Positions 10,181 through 20,426 are shown, counted from the first letter of the stretch. The stretch is 64,000 bases of DNA from Bemisia tabaci (GCF_918797505.1 NC_092793.1:6644366-6708365), one strand, 5' to 3'. Notes: generated from the letters alone by a model not told the origin. Translations and numbers: made by a program.

Positions 10181-10274
10181 GTGGAACGAGTTGTATTTTA
10201 CTATGAATCAATAACTGATCCGTCATTTGCACCTTTAGAAAATGATCGATGTTCAGAGAGTTCGCACCGACCAT
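10181..10274. repeat. R-D half copy
   Basis: GATCCGTCATTTGCACCTTT and AAATGATCGATGTTCAGAG match the left half of R-D with divergence. The copy stops where the R-B element at 10280 begins. Confidence 0.5.
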
Positions 10275-10279
10275 AGCCG

Positions 10280-10509
10280 CACAGAGGAACGAGATGATAG
10301 AAGGGGTCGGACATGAAATTTGGCTAAAATGTCAAATGTATATGTTTATTTTGTCACAGATTCAATTTCAAAGGGTGTTTCCGAGAGGAAATTTTACGAG
10401 AGATCCAGTGGCACCACTCGTAAAGTTTTTTATTATGTATTTTCGAAAATACAAGCTTTAAAAGTTTCGTGATTTCGTCCGCATTTTCCTAGTGACTTGG
10501 TCCAGTGTG
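10280..10509. mobile_element. R-B Transib-like MITE, copy 2
   Basis: Left heptamer CACAGAG, right end inverting to CACACTG. Both flanks are AGCCG (10275-10279 and 10510-10514), a perfect 5-bp duplication. The GGTCGGACATGAAAT inner terminal sequence is shared with the other copies. It is the most diverged of the four. Confidence 0.82.
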
Positions 10510-10514
10510 AGCCG

Positions 10515-10990
10515 GTGGGGTAGGCAGTTTCCGGAATTCGCACATATGCTAAATACGTGAATGAGTCAGTCAGTGAGTTAGTACTATGCTCATAGATAGA
10601 TATAAAGTTTATGCACACCTCCACTTGAGCCGACCGGAGCTCCAGACTACCAAATCTGCGGTAAAATACGCTCATTTCACGCCACATTGAGTGTTGAAAG
10701 CAAAATAATATTTGACCATTTGATAACAGCGAGCCTCATTATAAGGCGTCGTCTCCTATCCATAAGTTCGCGGTGAGTAAACACAGACAGACGGTAATTA
10801 GGCTTATCTTTGACGCGGTCGCCTCTCTTTCCCCTCCCGTAGTCAAACTATAGAATTTGGTTACCTCGTTTCGCACTGCAGCTACATTCAAAAGATCGAT
10901 ATTCGCGATATTCACTCCGTGCTGAAAAATCTCTGACATGATGATTTACGATGCGATTGGGCCTGATGAGGTTTTTGAGGTATGAACGTT
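10515..10990. other. Stretch without a supported gene
   Basis: I see no repeat structure here. A 66-codon minus-strand ORF (10939-10739, starting MSEIFQHGVN) contains an internal GAG then GTAACC that could be a weak donor, but there is no homology or acceptor evidence. Confidence 0.3.
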
Positions 10991-11100
10991 ATAGAATACT
11001 AGGGGGCTACGCCCCCTGCCCGCTACGCGGCCCAACCCCCCGAAGGCGCTCCGCGCCATCAATGGGCCACTTCGCGGCCCTATTTTTACCCTTCTATCAG
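10991..11100. repeat. GC-rich palindrome block of the R-N repeat
   Basis: A run of small palindromes (CTAGGGGGCTACGCCCCCT, GGCGCTCCGCGCC, GGGCCACTTCGCGGCCC) in AT-rich surroundings. A very similar block at 53632-53720 also precedes the same downstream repeat units, so the two are parts of one family. Confidence 0.6.
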
Positions 11101-11270
11101 TGTTCGTTTTATTTTTCCCATAAAAAATTACGATATGAGGTATACTTTAATTTTAAACTTTACTTAAAATTACTTTAAAAATTAAAAGGACGCATTTTGG
11201 AATGACTGCTTGATGAAATATTGCAGTAAAACAATGAACAATGATAGTCAGGTAATAATTAAGATATCAT

Positions 11271-11346
11271 GAGTCGAAGATCGGAACCCACACCGATTTT
11301 AAAGAGGACGTCTTCGACGTCTTAGAGGACTCGGCCACCGCTCGAC
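11271..11346 (-). tRNA. tRNA-like sequence, probably a pseudogene or SINE head
   Basis: On the minus strand, GTCGAGCGGTGGCCGAGTCC resembles the 5' half of a class II tRNA with an A box (TGGCCGAG). A later GGGTTCCGATC resembles a B box, and the end TTCGAC can pair with the start. The middle is an almost perfect GACGTC-GAA-GACGTC hairpin that does not give a good anticodon loop (C at position 33). I read it as tRNA-derived, not a functional tRNA. Confidence 0.35.
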
Positions 11347-11484
11347 ATGCGTCCTACGGGGCGAATCTTGTGTAGATAAGTGTAGAGCTGATGCGCAGGC
11401 TACACAGCTACTGCGCAACCTCCTCGACCACTGCGTATCCTCCCGCGCATAGTGGTAGCAGTACCGGAGCATTCTGTAAACTCA

Positions 11485-11830
11485 CTCACTTTTATAACGT
11501 GATTTTAAAAAAACCTGGGTCCTTCTTCCAAAATCTGATTACAGCGAACTCATCTAGGGCCTATTACCTGTCGATTTACGCAAAAATCATGGAAATCGGG
11601 CCGGTAGAACGCTCAAACGAACTATGACAAAAAGTGTAAATTTACATTGTTTAAATGGGAGAATTCGGAACTTTACCACGTAATATAAAAAAACCTGGGC
11701 CATATTTTGAAAATCTGAAAAGAGTCGGCTTATTTAGAGACAATTGCCCGTCGATAGCCGCAAAAATTATGAAAATCGGCCCGGTAGAACGCTGGAACTA
11801 AACGTTACCAGTTTCGCAAAATTAGGAGGT
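11485..11830. repeat. R-N tandem units, copy 1 (180-bp period)
   Basis: Units beginning CCTGGG at 11514 and 11694 share AAAATCTGA, CCTGTCGAT, GCAAAAATCATGGAAATCGG and CCGGTAGAACGCT. Single diverged units recur at 53740-53890 and 54160-54240. Confidence 0.7.
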
Positions 11831-11859
11831 TTCGGAGCTTATAGTATAGATTTGAAATT

Positions 11860-12329
11860 GGGCCGCATTTAGCAGAGAGGAACCAAGCCACGTCAGTCAT
11901 CGTCAATTTTAACTAAGCAATTTACTTTTTTACAAGGGAACGTTCGTGCGGATTCCTATGAAAATTTCGAGGAATTTGCTTCGAACTATGCAGAAAGTTC
12001 ACTGAAATTTGAACAAAAATCCACACAACCATTTTCATGTAAAAAACTTAACTGCCCGCAAGCCACACTGGAAAAAAAGCCGCTTGGATCTAGAGTTCAG
12101 ACTCTTGAAAACATTGACAAGAAAAAAAATTATTGTTTCAATCGGACTTTGCTTGAATCAAAAGGAAATCCGCATAAATCAAGAGGCTTGGCTCTTCGAT
12201 TCAAGGAAAAAGTCGGATTGAATCAAGAGTATTTTTTCTTGTCAATGTTACTAAGAATCTGGAATGTAGATCCAAGCGACTTTTTTTCCAGTGCACATCA
12301 GCTTGGTTCATTTCTGCTTAACGCGGTCC
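11860..12329. mobile_element. R-M element, copy 1, split by an R-G insertion
   Basis: Ends GGGCCGCATTTAGCAGAGAG and the inverse CTGCTTAACGCGGTCC are R-M termini. The body is interrupted at 12066-12293 by R-G with its own CA/CA duplication, so R-G is the younger insertion. Confidence 0.8.
12066..12293. mobile_element. R-G CACTA-like MITE, copy 2 (inside R-M)
   Basis: CACTGGAAAAAAAGCCGCTT and its inverse; flanks CA/CA. It is 228 bp and nested in R-M. Confidence 0.88.
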
Positions 12330-12590
12330 AATTTATCCAGATGAGAAAGAACATCCACTAGGTTGTTGCAGAGACGCCGCACTTACAAAATGCTACCACA
12401 TTTTTTCATTTACAAATGATCAATGAAAAAATGCACGGAGAGGGCAAAAAAAAAACCTGCCAATAAGAAGACGCCGCCGGCATACGCGGCGAGAGATACG
12501 CTTAAATGAATGGGTATTGGCATTGGCAAGCTGCGTTATTTGGCATTCAATGTGGCACGTTTGCGAGAGAATGAATGAACCAAGTCGGTT

Positions 12591-12827
12591 ATGCCATTGA
12601 CAGAGCGGTTACACGATACTTCCTACATAGAATACGTAGTATCATATCGCATGGGTGCCGGGTTGAGCATCGTGAAGGAGTGTTTCACTTCACCTTTTCT
12701 TCATCATACGCCCAAAAATCTATCAAACGTGGTGCTGCCCGAAAATTTGGGACATTTGAAAGATAACAGGATCAATTTGAAAGAATTTCGAGATTTCATA
12801 ATTCGAGAGGAACCGATATACAAGTAA
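12591..12827 (+). CDS. Possible decayed ORF, 78 codons
   Basis: The reading frame from the ATG at 12591 ends at 12827 and its second half (VVLPENLGHLKDNRINLKEF then RDFIIREEPIYK) has a natural-looking protein composition with charged and hydrophobic residues alternating. There is no recognised domain, acceptor site or promoter, and I do not know the family. It may be a fragment of an old transposon protein, or chance. The rest of 12330-12891 holds nothing else. Confidence 0.2.
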   Translation: MPLTERLHDTSYIEYVVSYRMGAGLSIVKECFTSPFLHHTPKNLSNVVLPENLGHLKDNRINLKEFRDFIIREEPIYK

Positions 12828-12891
12828 ATTCCTCGCGAAATCTTGACAAGTTTTCTGCGTGTTATCCTCAGGGTTCACAAAATCATTATAC

Positions 12892-12968
12892 TGGACGTAT
12901 TCATGCTAAAAGGAACTAGAAGCATAGGATTTGCGTGTAACATAGTTTCTTTTAGCATAAATACGTCT
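12892..12968. mobile_element. R-E short hairpin, copy 2
   Basis: TGGACGTATTCATGCTAAAA and the inverse TTTTAGCATAAATACGTCT enclose a short loop. It is a compact 77-bp variant, like the one at 19091. Confidence 0.7.
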
Positions 12969-13211
12969 TCGTTATGGATAACTAAATCAGGAACGGATTT
13001 TGACTCAAAGATACATTTTTAGAAGGTAAATGACGCGCAGATCACGATGCCCACGTCAAAAACGCGAAAAAGTAACTCAGGAACCGAGAATATGTAGTTC
13101 AAAAATCGCAACTTTTCCGCAACTTTAAAACCCGCAGGTTTCGCGCCGAACCGAATGATGCCATCCGGCACCAAACAGAAGCGAGCACGAGTTTCTATGA
13201 CTTCCATCAAA

Positions 13212-13335
13212 TGAACGTATTTCTGCCAAACGGAACTATGTCCATTAAGACATGATCTCTGTTATGCATGTATTCATATGCTTCTCAGGGCTCTTTTCAT
13301 AATGCACATAGTTCCATTTGGTAGAAATACGTCCT
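13212..13335. mobile_element. R-E hairpin, copy 3
   Basis: TGAACGTATTTCTGCCAAAC with inverse GTAGAAATACGTCCT. Inner TATGTCCATTAAGACATGA is mirrored by ATAATGCACATAGTTCC. Typical 124-bp size. The 13336-13640 interval shows nothing notable. Confidence 0.8.
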
Positions 13336-13640
13336 AATGTCTCTCTACTCCTCGTACACGGAAAGAATAGGAAAGCCAAAACTATATCTTCGGAATCAAA
13401 GAATCAAATCACACCTATGATATCTGTAGTAACCAAGAAAAATTACCACATTAAAATAGGTTTCATTATAGCAAACATTAAGTTATTTTAAAACGCTCCT
13501 CGGCCAAATTTTTAGTGCATATATCACACGAGCGACCAAGTGATATGAAATTTGAGAATTTTCATACAAATTCCTAAAATCGGAATCGTTCACCTCAAGA
13601 CTGAAGATCCACCTTGATGCCTTGAATGACAGCCTCGACT

Positions 13641-13893
13641 GGCCCGCGTTAAGCAGAAAGGAACCAAGCCATATCAGCTATTGCCAAAAACTGGGCAATT
13701 ACATTTTTTACATGAAAACGGTTGTGCGGATTTTTTTATGAACTCCTGTAAATTTCCTACGTTAATATACGAAGCTGATTCCTTAAAATTTACAAAGAAA
13801 TTCCCACGAACGTTTCCTTGTGAAAAATTAAATTACCTAGTTAAATTTAGCAATATGTGAAGCGGCTTGGTTCCTTTCTGCTAGACGCGGTCC
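13641..13893. mobile_element. R-M element, copy 2
   Basis: GGCCCGCGTTAAGCAGAAAG and the inverse CTTTCTGCTAGACGCGGTCC. The interior arms (GAACCAAGCC; AACGTTTCCTTGTGAAAAAT) are also mirrored. 253 bp, non-coding. Confidence 0.82.
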
Positions 13894-14454
13894 GAATGAG
13901 ACCAGTAGCTCCAAAAAACAAAACAAAAATCTTTAAAAATTGACAACGGTGTATAAATATCATTTTGGACGGGTGCGGCCTGTGCCTGCGCGACGCTACA
14001 CCGTCCTGCCACCTACACGCGCACCCTAGCACACAGCACAGCATCACACATGTTCCATTACTGCTGGATCTCGGCGGTCAAATCGTTTACTATTCATACC
14101 GCAGCCAGTTTTTCCCCCTCTTTTTTATCGTGCGCATGCCGATTTGATTCTCAACTTCGGACGTCCTTCAAGACGACCATTAAAGCCAACATGGAAAAGA
14201 AAACGGCCATTTCATTTTCGGGCTAGGGCCAGAACATCGCGCCGCTATACATTTTTAGGTTTATCACGGCCAGGGAATATTTGTGCTCGGAAAATGCAAT
14301 TATTGTACGCAGGGACCTCAAATATTTTTTCTTCCTTTTTCATCTTTTAGTACATCTGTAGTACCGAGTTGACGTGGACCGCCAAATGTGTAAACGAAAA
14401 TTATCTCGGAACGCAAAAAAGAGGAGATTTCTGGAATGTCAGACACAATTTTTC
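13894..14454. other. Stretch without a supported gene
   Basis: No repeat or exon could be supported. Short overlapping frames on both strands (for example 14144-14350) lack splice sites or recognisable motifs. Confidence 0.3.
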
Positions 14455-15076
14455 AATGGGCCTGTTGCAAACTTTTGCTAGAGCAAAAATAAGAGTTGTT
14501 TCTTGTAGATAATGCCTCAAAAATCACGATGAGCGCATCGGCAAAGTCTGAAATGCACTCATAACTTCACAATCTGCGTAAGAAATTTGCGTTTTTTTAA
14601 GCTTCCCGCTTCAAAAACGATACTACGGCACAGGTGAACATTTTGTTAGAGGAGTCGCTCCATCGTCGGCGATATTCATCATGGCCGACGCTTGCGCGCA
14701 GTTCCGCGCGTAATTCGAGGAGAGTTCAAGGTCAATCGATTCGGGCGTGGAAAATATGAACGTTAACACACCGATTGTTATCTGGTCTAATCCAGTTCAG
14801 GTGTTATCTCGTCCCATCAAACGTGTTCTGGCGGATTGGCGTCGGCCATGATAATTATTGCCGACGATGGAACGACTCCTCTTACAAAATGTTCACCTGT
14901 GCCGTAGTATCGTTTTTGAAGCGGGAAGCTCAAAAAACCGCAAATTTCTTACGCAGACTGTGAAGATATGAGTGCATTTCAGAGTTTGCCGATGCGCTCA
15001 TCGTGATTTTTGAGGCATTATCTATAAGAAACAACTCTTATTTTTGCTCTAGCAAAAGTTTGCAACAGGCCCATTT
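14455..15076. mobile_element. R-Q inverted-repeat element with ~230-bp arms
   Basis: Left arm from AATGGGCCTGTTGCAAACTT and right arm ending AAGTTTGCAACAGGCCCATT are near-perfect inverse copies to about 14690 and from about 14840. Both arms include GATGAGCGCATCGGCAAA and CACAGGTGAACATTTTGT. The centre is ~150 bp of unique sequence. Confidence 0.88.
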
Positions 15077-15191
15077 AAAAACCAAGGATGTCAGTCAGTA
15101 CCTAAATCTTAATCATGAAATTAATCAAAATCCAGACACCTGCAAAGTCTTCATTCAAAGTTATTCCAGGTTTCGGGAACTGTAACTGAGG

Positions 15192-15356
15192 CAGTGGCGT
15201 GGCGAGCTTTGCGCTTTTTAGATTTGATCTGTCATTCAAACCTATGGAAAAGAATCGATAAACAGGGGGTTCGAAAAGAACACCTTAATAATTTATTCTT
15301 TTTCATAGCATCAGATGGAGAAATATCGAGGGTCGATCGTTGATGCCTCGGCACTG
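15192..15356. mobile_element. R-D hAT-like MITE, copy 3
   Basis: CAGTGGCGTGGCGAGC on the left and the inverse CCTCGGCACTG on the right. Flanking 8-mers AACTGAGG and AAGTGAGG match at 7 of 8 positions. Confidence 0.85.
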
Positions 15357-16015
15357 AAGTGAGGGGCTCAGAGGGCAAGGCGCATAGCGCGGATTTGCTA
15401 ATTCGAGAAATACGTGTTCGAAGTTTCGAAATTACATGGATCCTTACGACGGCAAGAGAGTTCAAACTGACTTTTTGACACTTAAAAATCCGAATTTGGC
15501 AGCAACTTTTTCACAGAATATCCATTAAGACTAGTTTTACTTGAAATCACGAATGTTTAATTTTTTTAAAAACCCCACTTATGCGTCTTGTCCTCCAAGC
15601 CCCTAAAGTGAGCCAAACAGAAAGCAATAAGAGAAAATAAAAAAACAAGTACAAAATCCACTGTAAGTAATATAAGAGATGCAACTCATTATACAACAAT
15701 TCCCACGTTCCTCTCTCTTCATCCCCCCTCTCATTTTCCAAAACCTCAAAAAAATTCGATTCAGCTAGGTACATCGAACAGTTCAGCTACCATCATCGGC
15801 AGTTGGTTGGTTCGATCCCTGATCGATTGCTCCAAGCGCGAGGGAGCGGAGGGAAGAGCGACCTCATCTGCGGTCAGCCTCGACCCCCTTCCCCCGCCAC
15901 AACCCCCCCCCCCAGGGGGCCTGCCGAAGGGGGGGGGGGGAGGAACATGACATGCACGGTGTCATCGTATATCCGTCGTTTCACCGAGCATGACGGTGTC
16001 GGATGTCGCCGGCCG
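15357..16015. other. No supported gene; C- and G-tracts
   Basis: Ordinary AT-rich sequence to about 15800, then a GC-rich block (15830-16015) with a C13-type run near 15905 and a G12-type run near 15930. GGTTCGATCCC near 15809 resembles a B box but has no matching A box. Confidence 0.3.
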
Positions 16016-16290
16016 CAGAGGCGAGACGTGAATAATCGACTATCGATATTTGAACATATTTCTATCAAACGGAACTATGTGCATTAAGAGATGAGCCCTG
16101 AGACCCATAAGAATACGTGCATAACAAGGCTCACGTCATAATACACATAGTTCCGTTTGATAGAAATACGTCCATTTTTCCTACTTAAACCATGATAAAG
16201 AATCGACCGTTGGGGTACGCCCGTAATCGATCATTTTCCGTGGATTGAATGAGAGATTAATCGATTCATCGCACCATTTCAGCTTCGTTT
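16016..16290. mobile_element. R-D copy 4 (inverted, degraded) split by an R-E hairpin
   Basis: CAGAGGCGAGACGTGAATAA then CGACTATCGATATT is the inverted end of R-D. The body resumes after the R-E insertion with CATGATAAAGAATCG and ATCGATCATTTTCC and fades near ATCGATTCATCGC. Confidence 0.6.
16051..16174. mobile_element. R-E hairpin, copy 4 (inside R-D)
   Basis: TGAACATATTTCTATCAAAC with inverse GTTTGATAGAAATACGTCCA; arms mirrored through ACTATGTGCATTAAG and ATAATACACATAGT. 124 bp. Confidence 0.85.
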
Positions 16291-16352
16291 TTCCAAAACC
16301 GCGTAACTCCCATACGATGGCCATATAGAGTAATGCTGTAGGAGAGATAATA

Positions 16353-17012
16353 CTAGAGAAAGAGCAGATTCCACCCTTTAGGAGAGTATGGATTCCGCTG
16401 CGCTTTTACATCCCACCAGGTTTTTGGGGGCATAATAGTTTCTGGGATGAAATACATTCCGAATTCCACTTCGAGATTTCCAACCGATTCAGGCTTCGCT
16501 ACAGTGCAGCAAGCCTTCTGCGAGCTCAAACTAGGGTTTTTTTTTACTAAATAAGGTTGTCTTTTTAATAAGGTGGTGAAATGGTGCTGGGTCCACACCA
16601 TTTCGCGGGGAAAAGCCAAGAAGTTCCAAAAATTATAATTTGAGTAAAGAATATATATATTTTTTTTAAAAAAAAAATACTTTTGACTCAAATTAAAAAA
16701 AAATTATCTTTGACTCTAATTATGCTTTTTGGTACTTCTTGGCTTTGTTTTCCCCGCAAAATGGTGTGGACCCAGCACCATTTCTCCACCTTGTTACATA
16801 CTTACAGTTCGGGTCACCCCTCAGTGTTTTTTTCTCTTTTTCTCAGTTTTCTTTTCATTTGGTTTTATTACGACCAAATTTCGATGAAATTCCAGGCTCA
16901 AAGAAATGAGACCCTTTTTGGGAAGGCTGCTACCAGAGACAAGAGACCCTCCACTAGTATCTTGGCCATGGTGGAAGCTTTTACTTTCGGGACTTCAGCA
17001 TTCTACTGTTGA
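16353..17012. repeat. Inverted duplication carrying two divergent related ORFs
   Basis: Arms at about 16563-16640 and 16725-16797 are inverse copies. Reading outward, the minus-strand frame (16691-16353, 112 codons) and plus-strand frame (16683-17012, 109 codons) both encode FPRxMVWTQHHFxTLL and, further out, AQRN. The minus frame continues as GNLEVEFGMYFIPETIMPPK and TWWDVKAQRNPYSPKGWN, which looks protein-like. I do not recognise the family; it could be the remains of a transposon or gene duplicated head to head. Confidence 0.4.
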
Positions 17013-17279
17013 CTTACCTACATGGTTGATGTTTAACAACGTGTTGGCAGTTTCGTTTCGCAAACAAGCCGAAAATGGCCGAAGTTTAGGAAACTCGTTT
17101 GGCTCATGACGTCACCCGAAGCTCATCATCGACCATGTAGGTAGGTCAACAGCCGAAATTAGGGTGATGACTGTTGCTCCCTTATAATTGTCCATAAGGA
17201 ACTGTTGAATCCCCGAAAGTAAAAGCTTCCACCTGTCGCCAAGAGGCCAGTGGAGGGTCTCTTGTCTCTGGCTGCTACG
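16927..17279. mobile_element. R-S inverted-repeat element
   Basis: CTGCTACCAGAGACAAGAGA then CCCTCCACT on the left is mirrored by AGTGGAGGGTCTCTTGTCTC on the right. Inner GGTGGAAGCTTTTACTTTCG is mirrored by CGAAAGTAAAAGCTTCCACC, and CTACATGG near 17020 is mirrored by CCATGTAG near 17133. Confidence 0.8.
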
Positions 17280-17777
17280 CATGGGCTGAGCTGAAACATG
17301 CGATGTATCGGTGCGTATGGCGTTGCGTTTTAAGGCCGTGTGGGAGCGACACTTTCTCCACTCCGAGTCTCAGTTCCCGAGGAGTGAAGCCTGAAGCTAC
17401 TGTCCCACACGTCGCTGCCGACGCGAAATAATCCGCGCGGCTTTTTTGCGCATTTTAAACCTGCTTGCTGCCAAACTCGCGCGACCAACTTGGCGTCGCG
17501 AGCTGCCTGTGGAATTATAGCCGGAGATCACCTCGGACTTGGGGATCAGAGGCTTCGGCCGGCACCACAATTACGGGGGCGACCTCGCGTGGAAGCCCCC
17601 CCCCCCCCCCCCACCCAGTACCCATGCTATAAAACCGCCGATCGAAGAATCGAATCATTTTGGCCCAGCGCAACGGCAAACGGCCCACGCACGTACGGCC
17701 AGCGCAGCGCTAAAAGGACTAATTGATCGAAACGGAGAGGATAATTATTGACAACGAGGTTTTCAAAGCGGCAACCT
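17280..17777. other. GC-rich block, possible exon or promoter, unproven
   Basis: Elevated GC and CpG from about 17330 to 17720, with an imperfect stem (GTGTGGGAGCGAC and GTCCCACACG) and an ~18-base C run at 17597. Overlapping short frames exist on both strands. No splice-bounded ORF could be chosen. Confidence 0.25.
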
Positions 17778-18057
17778 GTGGGCTGATTATTGAAATTGAT
17801 GGACAAAGCTATGGACGACGAAGACTTATTGTTAGACATTATGGAGCGATCCTATTGGTTGAAACGATTGGTTCCTATAGACAGAGGGAGAAAATGATAG
17901 ACTAACTGTCGGGTCTCTTGTGGGTTGCCGTTAGTTCGTCTATTACCTACCTCCTCTGTCCATTGCAACCACCCGCTTCCACCAATAGGATCTCTCCATA
18001 TCTCTTTTGTCTCCTTTATCTATAGCTTTGTCTATCAATTTCAATAATCAGCCCGCT
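17778..18057. mobile_element. R-C palindromic element, copy 1
   Basis: Ends GTGGGCTGATTATTGAAATT and the inverse AATTTCAATAATCAGCCCGC. Internal arms share ATAGACAAAG, ACCTACCTCC and CCTATTGG-type blocks. About 280 bp, non-coding. Confidence 0.85.
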
Positions 18058-18080
18058 GGTAAATATTTGCTTGTGTAGCC

Positions 18081-18338
18081 CTGCGGGCTGATTATTGAAA
18101 TGATAGGCAAAACTATAGACAAAGAGAGTAAGGAGCGATACCATTGGTTACAACGGGTGGTTCTTATAGACTAAGAGGGAAAATGATGGGCTTCTTGTTG
18201 GGTGCCATAAGTTAGGCTATTACTTACTTTTTTTATCTATTGCAGCCACCCGCTTCCACCAATAGACTCGCATCATTTTCCCTTATTCTTCTTTGTCTAT
18301 TTATTTATTTATCTATCAATTTAAATAACCAGCCCGCA
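18081..18338. mobile_element. R-C palindromic element, copy 2
   Basis: TGCGGGCTGATTATTGAAAT and the inverse ATTTAAATAACCAGCCCGCA; lies 23 bp from copy 1 in the same orientation. Confidence 0.85.
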
Positions 18339-18394
18339 GACATGGAATCCGTAATTTTCTACTAAAAAGCTTACCGCAACTGGTTGTCATAAAC

Positions 18395-18519
18395 ATCGTC
18401 GCTCCTCTGACGTAAGGGCGTATCTCGATTTCGGGATGAGCCCCAGAAAGCATAGACTCATATGTGAAACAGGGCTCACGTTCATACTGAGATACGCCCT
18501 TACGTCAGAGGAGCGTCGA
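18395..18519. mobile_element. R-F hairpin element, copy 1
   Basis: CGCTCCTCTGACGTAAGGGC then GTATCTC is perfectly mirrored by GAGATACGCCCTTACGTC then AGAGGAGCG. The loop holds TGAGCCCC and its near-inverse GGGCTCA. Second copy at 38155. From 18520 to 19090 nothing else is evident. Confidence 0.85.
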
Positions 18520-19090
18520 TATATGCTATGTAAAACATTGGGCTGTGCCGTCCGAAGTTTTGAGTCTCGGTAATCAGGCCAATAGTTGTGCGGGTAAAGT
18601 GTGTTCTCAGGGATCGACACAATTTCAAGGAAGTGGTCCTAGGCATTTTCCCGATCAATGGGTGAATTTTGCCAAGTCAGCCAAGACAGTAATTAGCACT
18701 GTAGGATCACCAAGAGTTCTGAGAGCGTGTTTGCATCATGCCAATTTTTGAGAAAAATCAACACGAAAATGGACGTATTACTTAGTTTCCTGATTCCTAC
18801 AATTATCATAAAGATGGAGTTCTGATTAATTTTGAATCAGTTTTTTCGAATTTTGATGACGAAACTTTATCGCATACCGAGGGACCGAGTGTAAATTGAG
18901 TTTTAAAAAAAAGAGGGGCTGAAAAAATTAGCTAGAAAATAGAAATATGCCGTGCACGTAGTTGGAGTCGTTTCTTGGGCTAGCGAAATGAAAAATCGGA
19001 AAATACATTATTCAGTGTTGAATTTTTTCACTGATCACTCTTCCGAAGGGTACCAAAAATTAACTCCAAACGGGTGGAATTTGGATTATT

Positions 19091-19168
19091 TGGACGCATT
19101 TACGCTAAAAAGAACTATGTTACACGCAAACCCTATGCACATAGTTCCTTTTAGCAGAAATACGTCCA
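19091..19168. mobile_element. R-E short hairpin, copy 5
   Basis: TGGACGCATTTACGCTAAAA and the inverse TTTTAGCAGAAATACGTCCA around ACTATGTTACACGC. 78 bp. The interval to 19634 is without features. Confidence 0.75.
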
Positions 19169-19634
19169 TTTTTAAAAAAGCCACAGATTAAATGAGCACG
19201 AAGGAGATTTCTTGATTACTCTTGAAATGTATAAAGTATTTAAGTGATGTGCAATGCAACCGTACGATAATGAATCGACTAAAACTCAAGTTTAAAAAAT
19301 GTTCACATCATTTCACTGAGATGTGACAACTATCTAGAAGAGTGCTGACCAACATTTTCGGAGAGAACGCTGTTCATCAAGTGGGTTTCATCTGTCAATT
19401 TCACAGAAATGAAACAAACGAGGGGAAAAAATCACACATTTCTATGCGTCATGCGACATCGGAGAGACGATGTGCGCTACAGCTAAACCTTCAAGGCGCG
19501 CACAACCTCCAAGTATACTCCTTAATGTTCGATTAACGCGCATGTGTTGGTGTAAACGCGTGCAAGTGATGCTCACCCCGCGAGCGAATGTCAAGCCACA
19601 ATTCGTTCGTCTTCATTCATTAAGAACCTCCAAA

Positions 19635-19757
19635 TGGACGTATTTCTGCCAAACGGAACTATGTGCATTGAGACATGAGCCCTGAGACCCTCAAGAATAC
19701 ATGCTTAACAGGGCTCGCGTCATAATGCACATAGTTCCGTTTGACAAAAAACGTCTA
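19635..19757. mobile_element. R-E hairpin, copy 6
   Basis: TGGACGTATTTCTGCCAAAC with inverse GTTTGACAAAAAACGTCTA; inner arms CTATGTGCATTGAGACATGA and CATAATGCACATAG. Confidence 0.85.
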
Positions 19758-19774
19758 AATGGTCATAAAACCTC

Positions 19775-19917
19775 CAGTGGCGAGGCGTGTTTCGCAAAGT
19801 AATCTATTGATCCACCATTTAAACCTATGTAAGAGGATCGATTATCACAGTGTTAGCAACGAGCACGTTGATAATCGATTCTTTAACATAGCTTCAAATG
19901 GAATAATAACGATGATC
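19775..19917. mobile_element. R-D hAT-like MITE, copy 5, right end missing
   Basis: Left end CAGTGGCGAGGCGTGTTTCG is intact. The right terminal ~20 bp are absent, yet flanking 8-mers AAAACCTC (19767-19774) and GAAACCTC (19918-19925) match at 7 of 8 positions. Confidence 0.7.
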
Positions 19918-20061
19918 GAAACCTCGTAAACGAGTCGGCGTCTGCCTTGCGTTTAAAGTAGGCCTGTTCGAATTTTCGAAACGCCATTTCACCGCGAGGA
20001 TTTGATTGCTGAATTTGATGCGATGTTGGAAGGAGTGTAGACTGTTGGATTTTAGTCGATC

Positions 20062-20426
20062 TGCGGCCCGATTATTGAAACTTCGTCGGCTCGACACGAC
20101 AAGACATAGCCATATCTTAACCATGCAATACACGGAAAAAAAGTGGCAGGGGTTGTCCCCTAAAATTGTGGTACTACCCCAATTTGTTGGATGATATGGA
20201 CATTTCTAATTAATTGTATTAGTACCGCAACTCAAGTTAGGGTAGTACCGCAACATTTGGGTTAGTTACCTAATTTATTGGGGTACTACCATAATTATTT
20301 GGGGTACTACCACAATTAATTGGAAATGTCCATATCATCCAACAACCTCGTGCTTTTTTCCCCCCAAGTATATCGCAATTCTATGTCTTATCGGGCTGCT
20401 TTAAAATTTCCATAATCGGCCGGCTG
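20062..20426. mobile_element. R-C element, copy 3, split by another hairpin
   Basis: GCGGCCCGATTATTGAAA on the left and the inverse TTTCCATAATCGGCCGGC on the right. The arms inside (GACAAGACATAG and CTATGTCTTATC) are mirrored. The centre is occupied by the element at 20131-20365. Confidence 0.65.
20131..20365. mobile_element. Hairpin element with GGTACTACC motifs (nested in R-C)
   Basis: Starts CACGGAAAAAAAGTGG. Strong arms GTTGGATGATATGGACATTT and the inverse AAATGTCCATATCATCCAAC. The loop carries repeated GGGGTACTACC / GGTAGTACC blocks. The CACGGAAAAAAA start is like the R-J ends; the right end is degraded to a C run. Confidence 0.7.

Noticed and set aside
15800..15830. B-box-like GGTTCGATCCC as a tRNA or SINE
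   Set aside because: No A box at the right distance and no fold.
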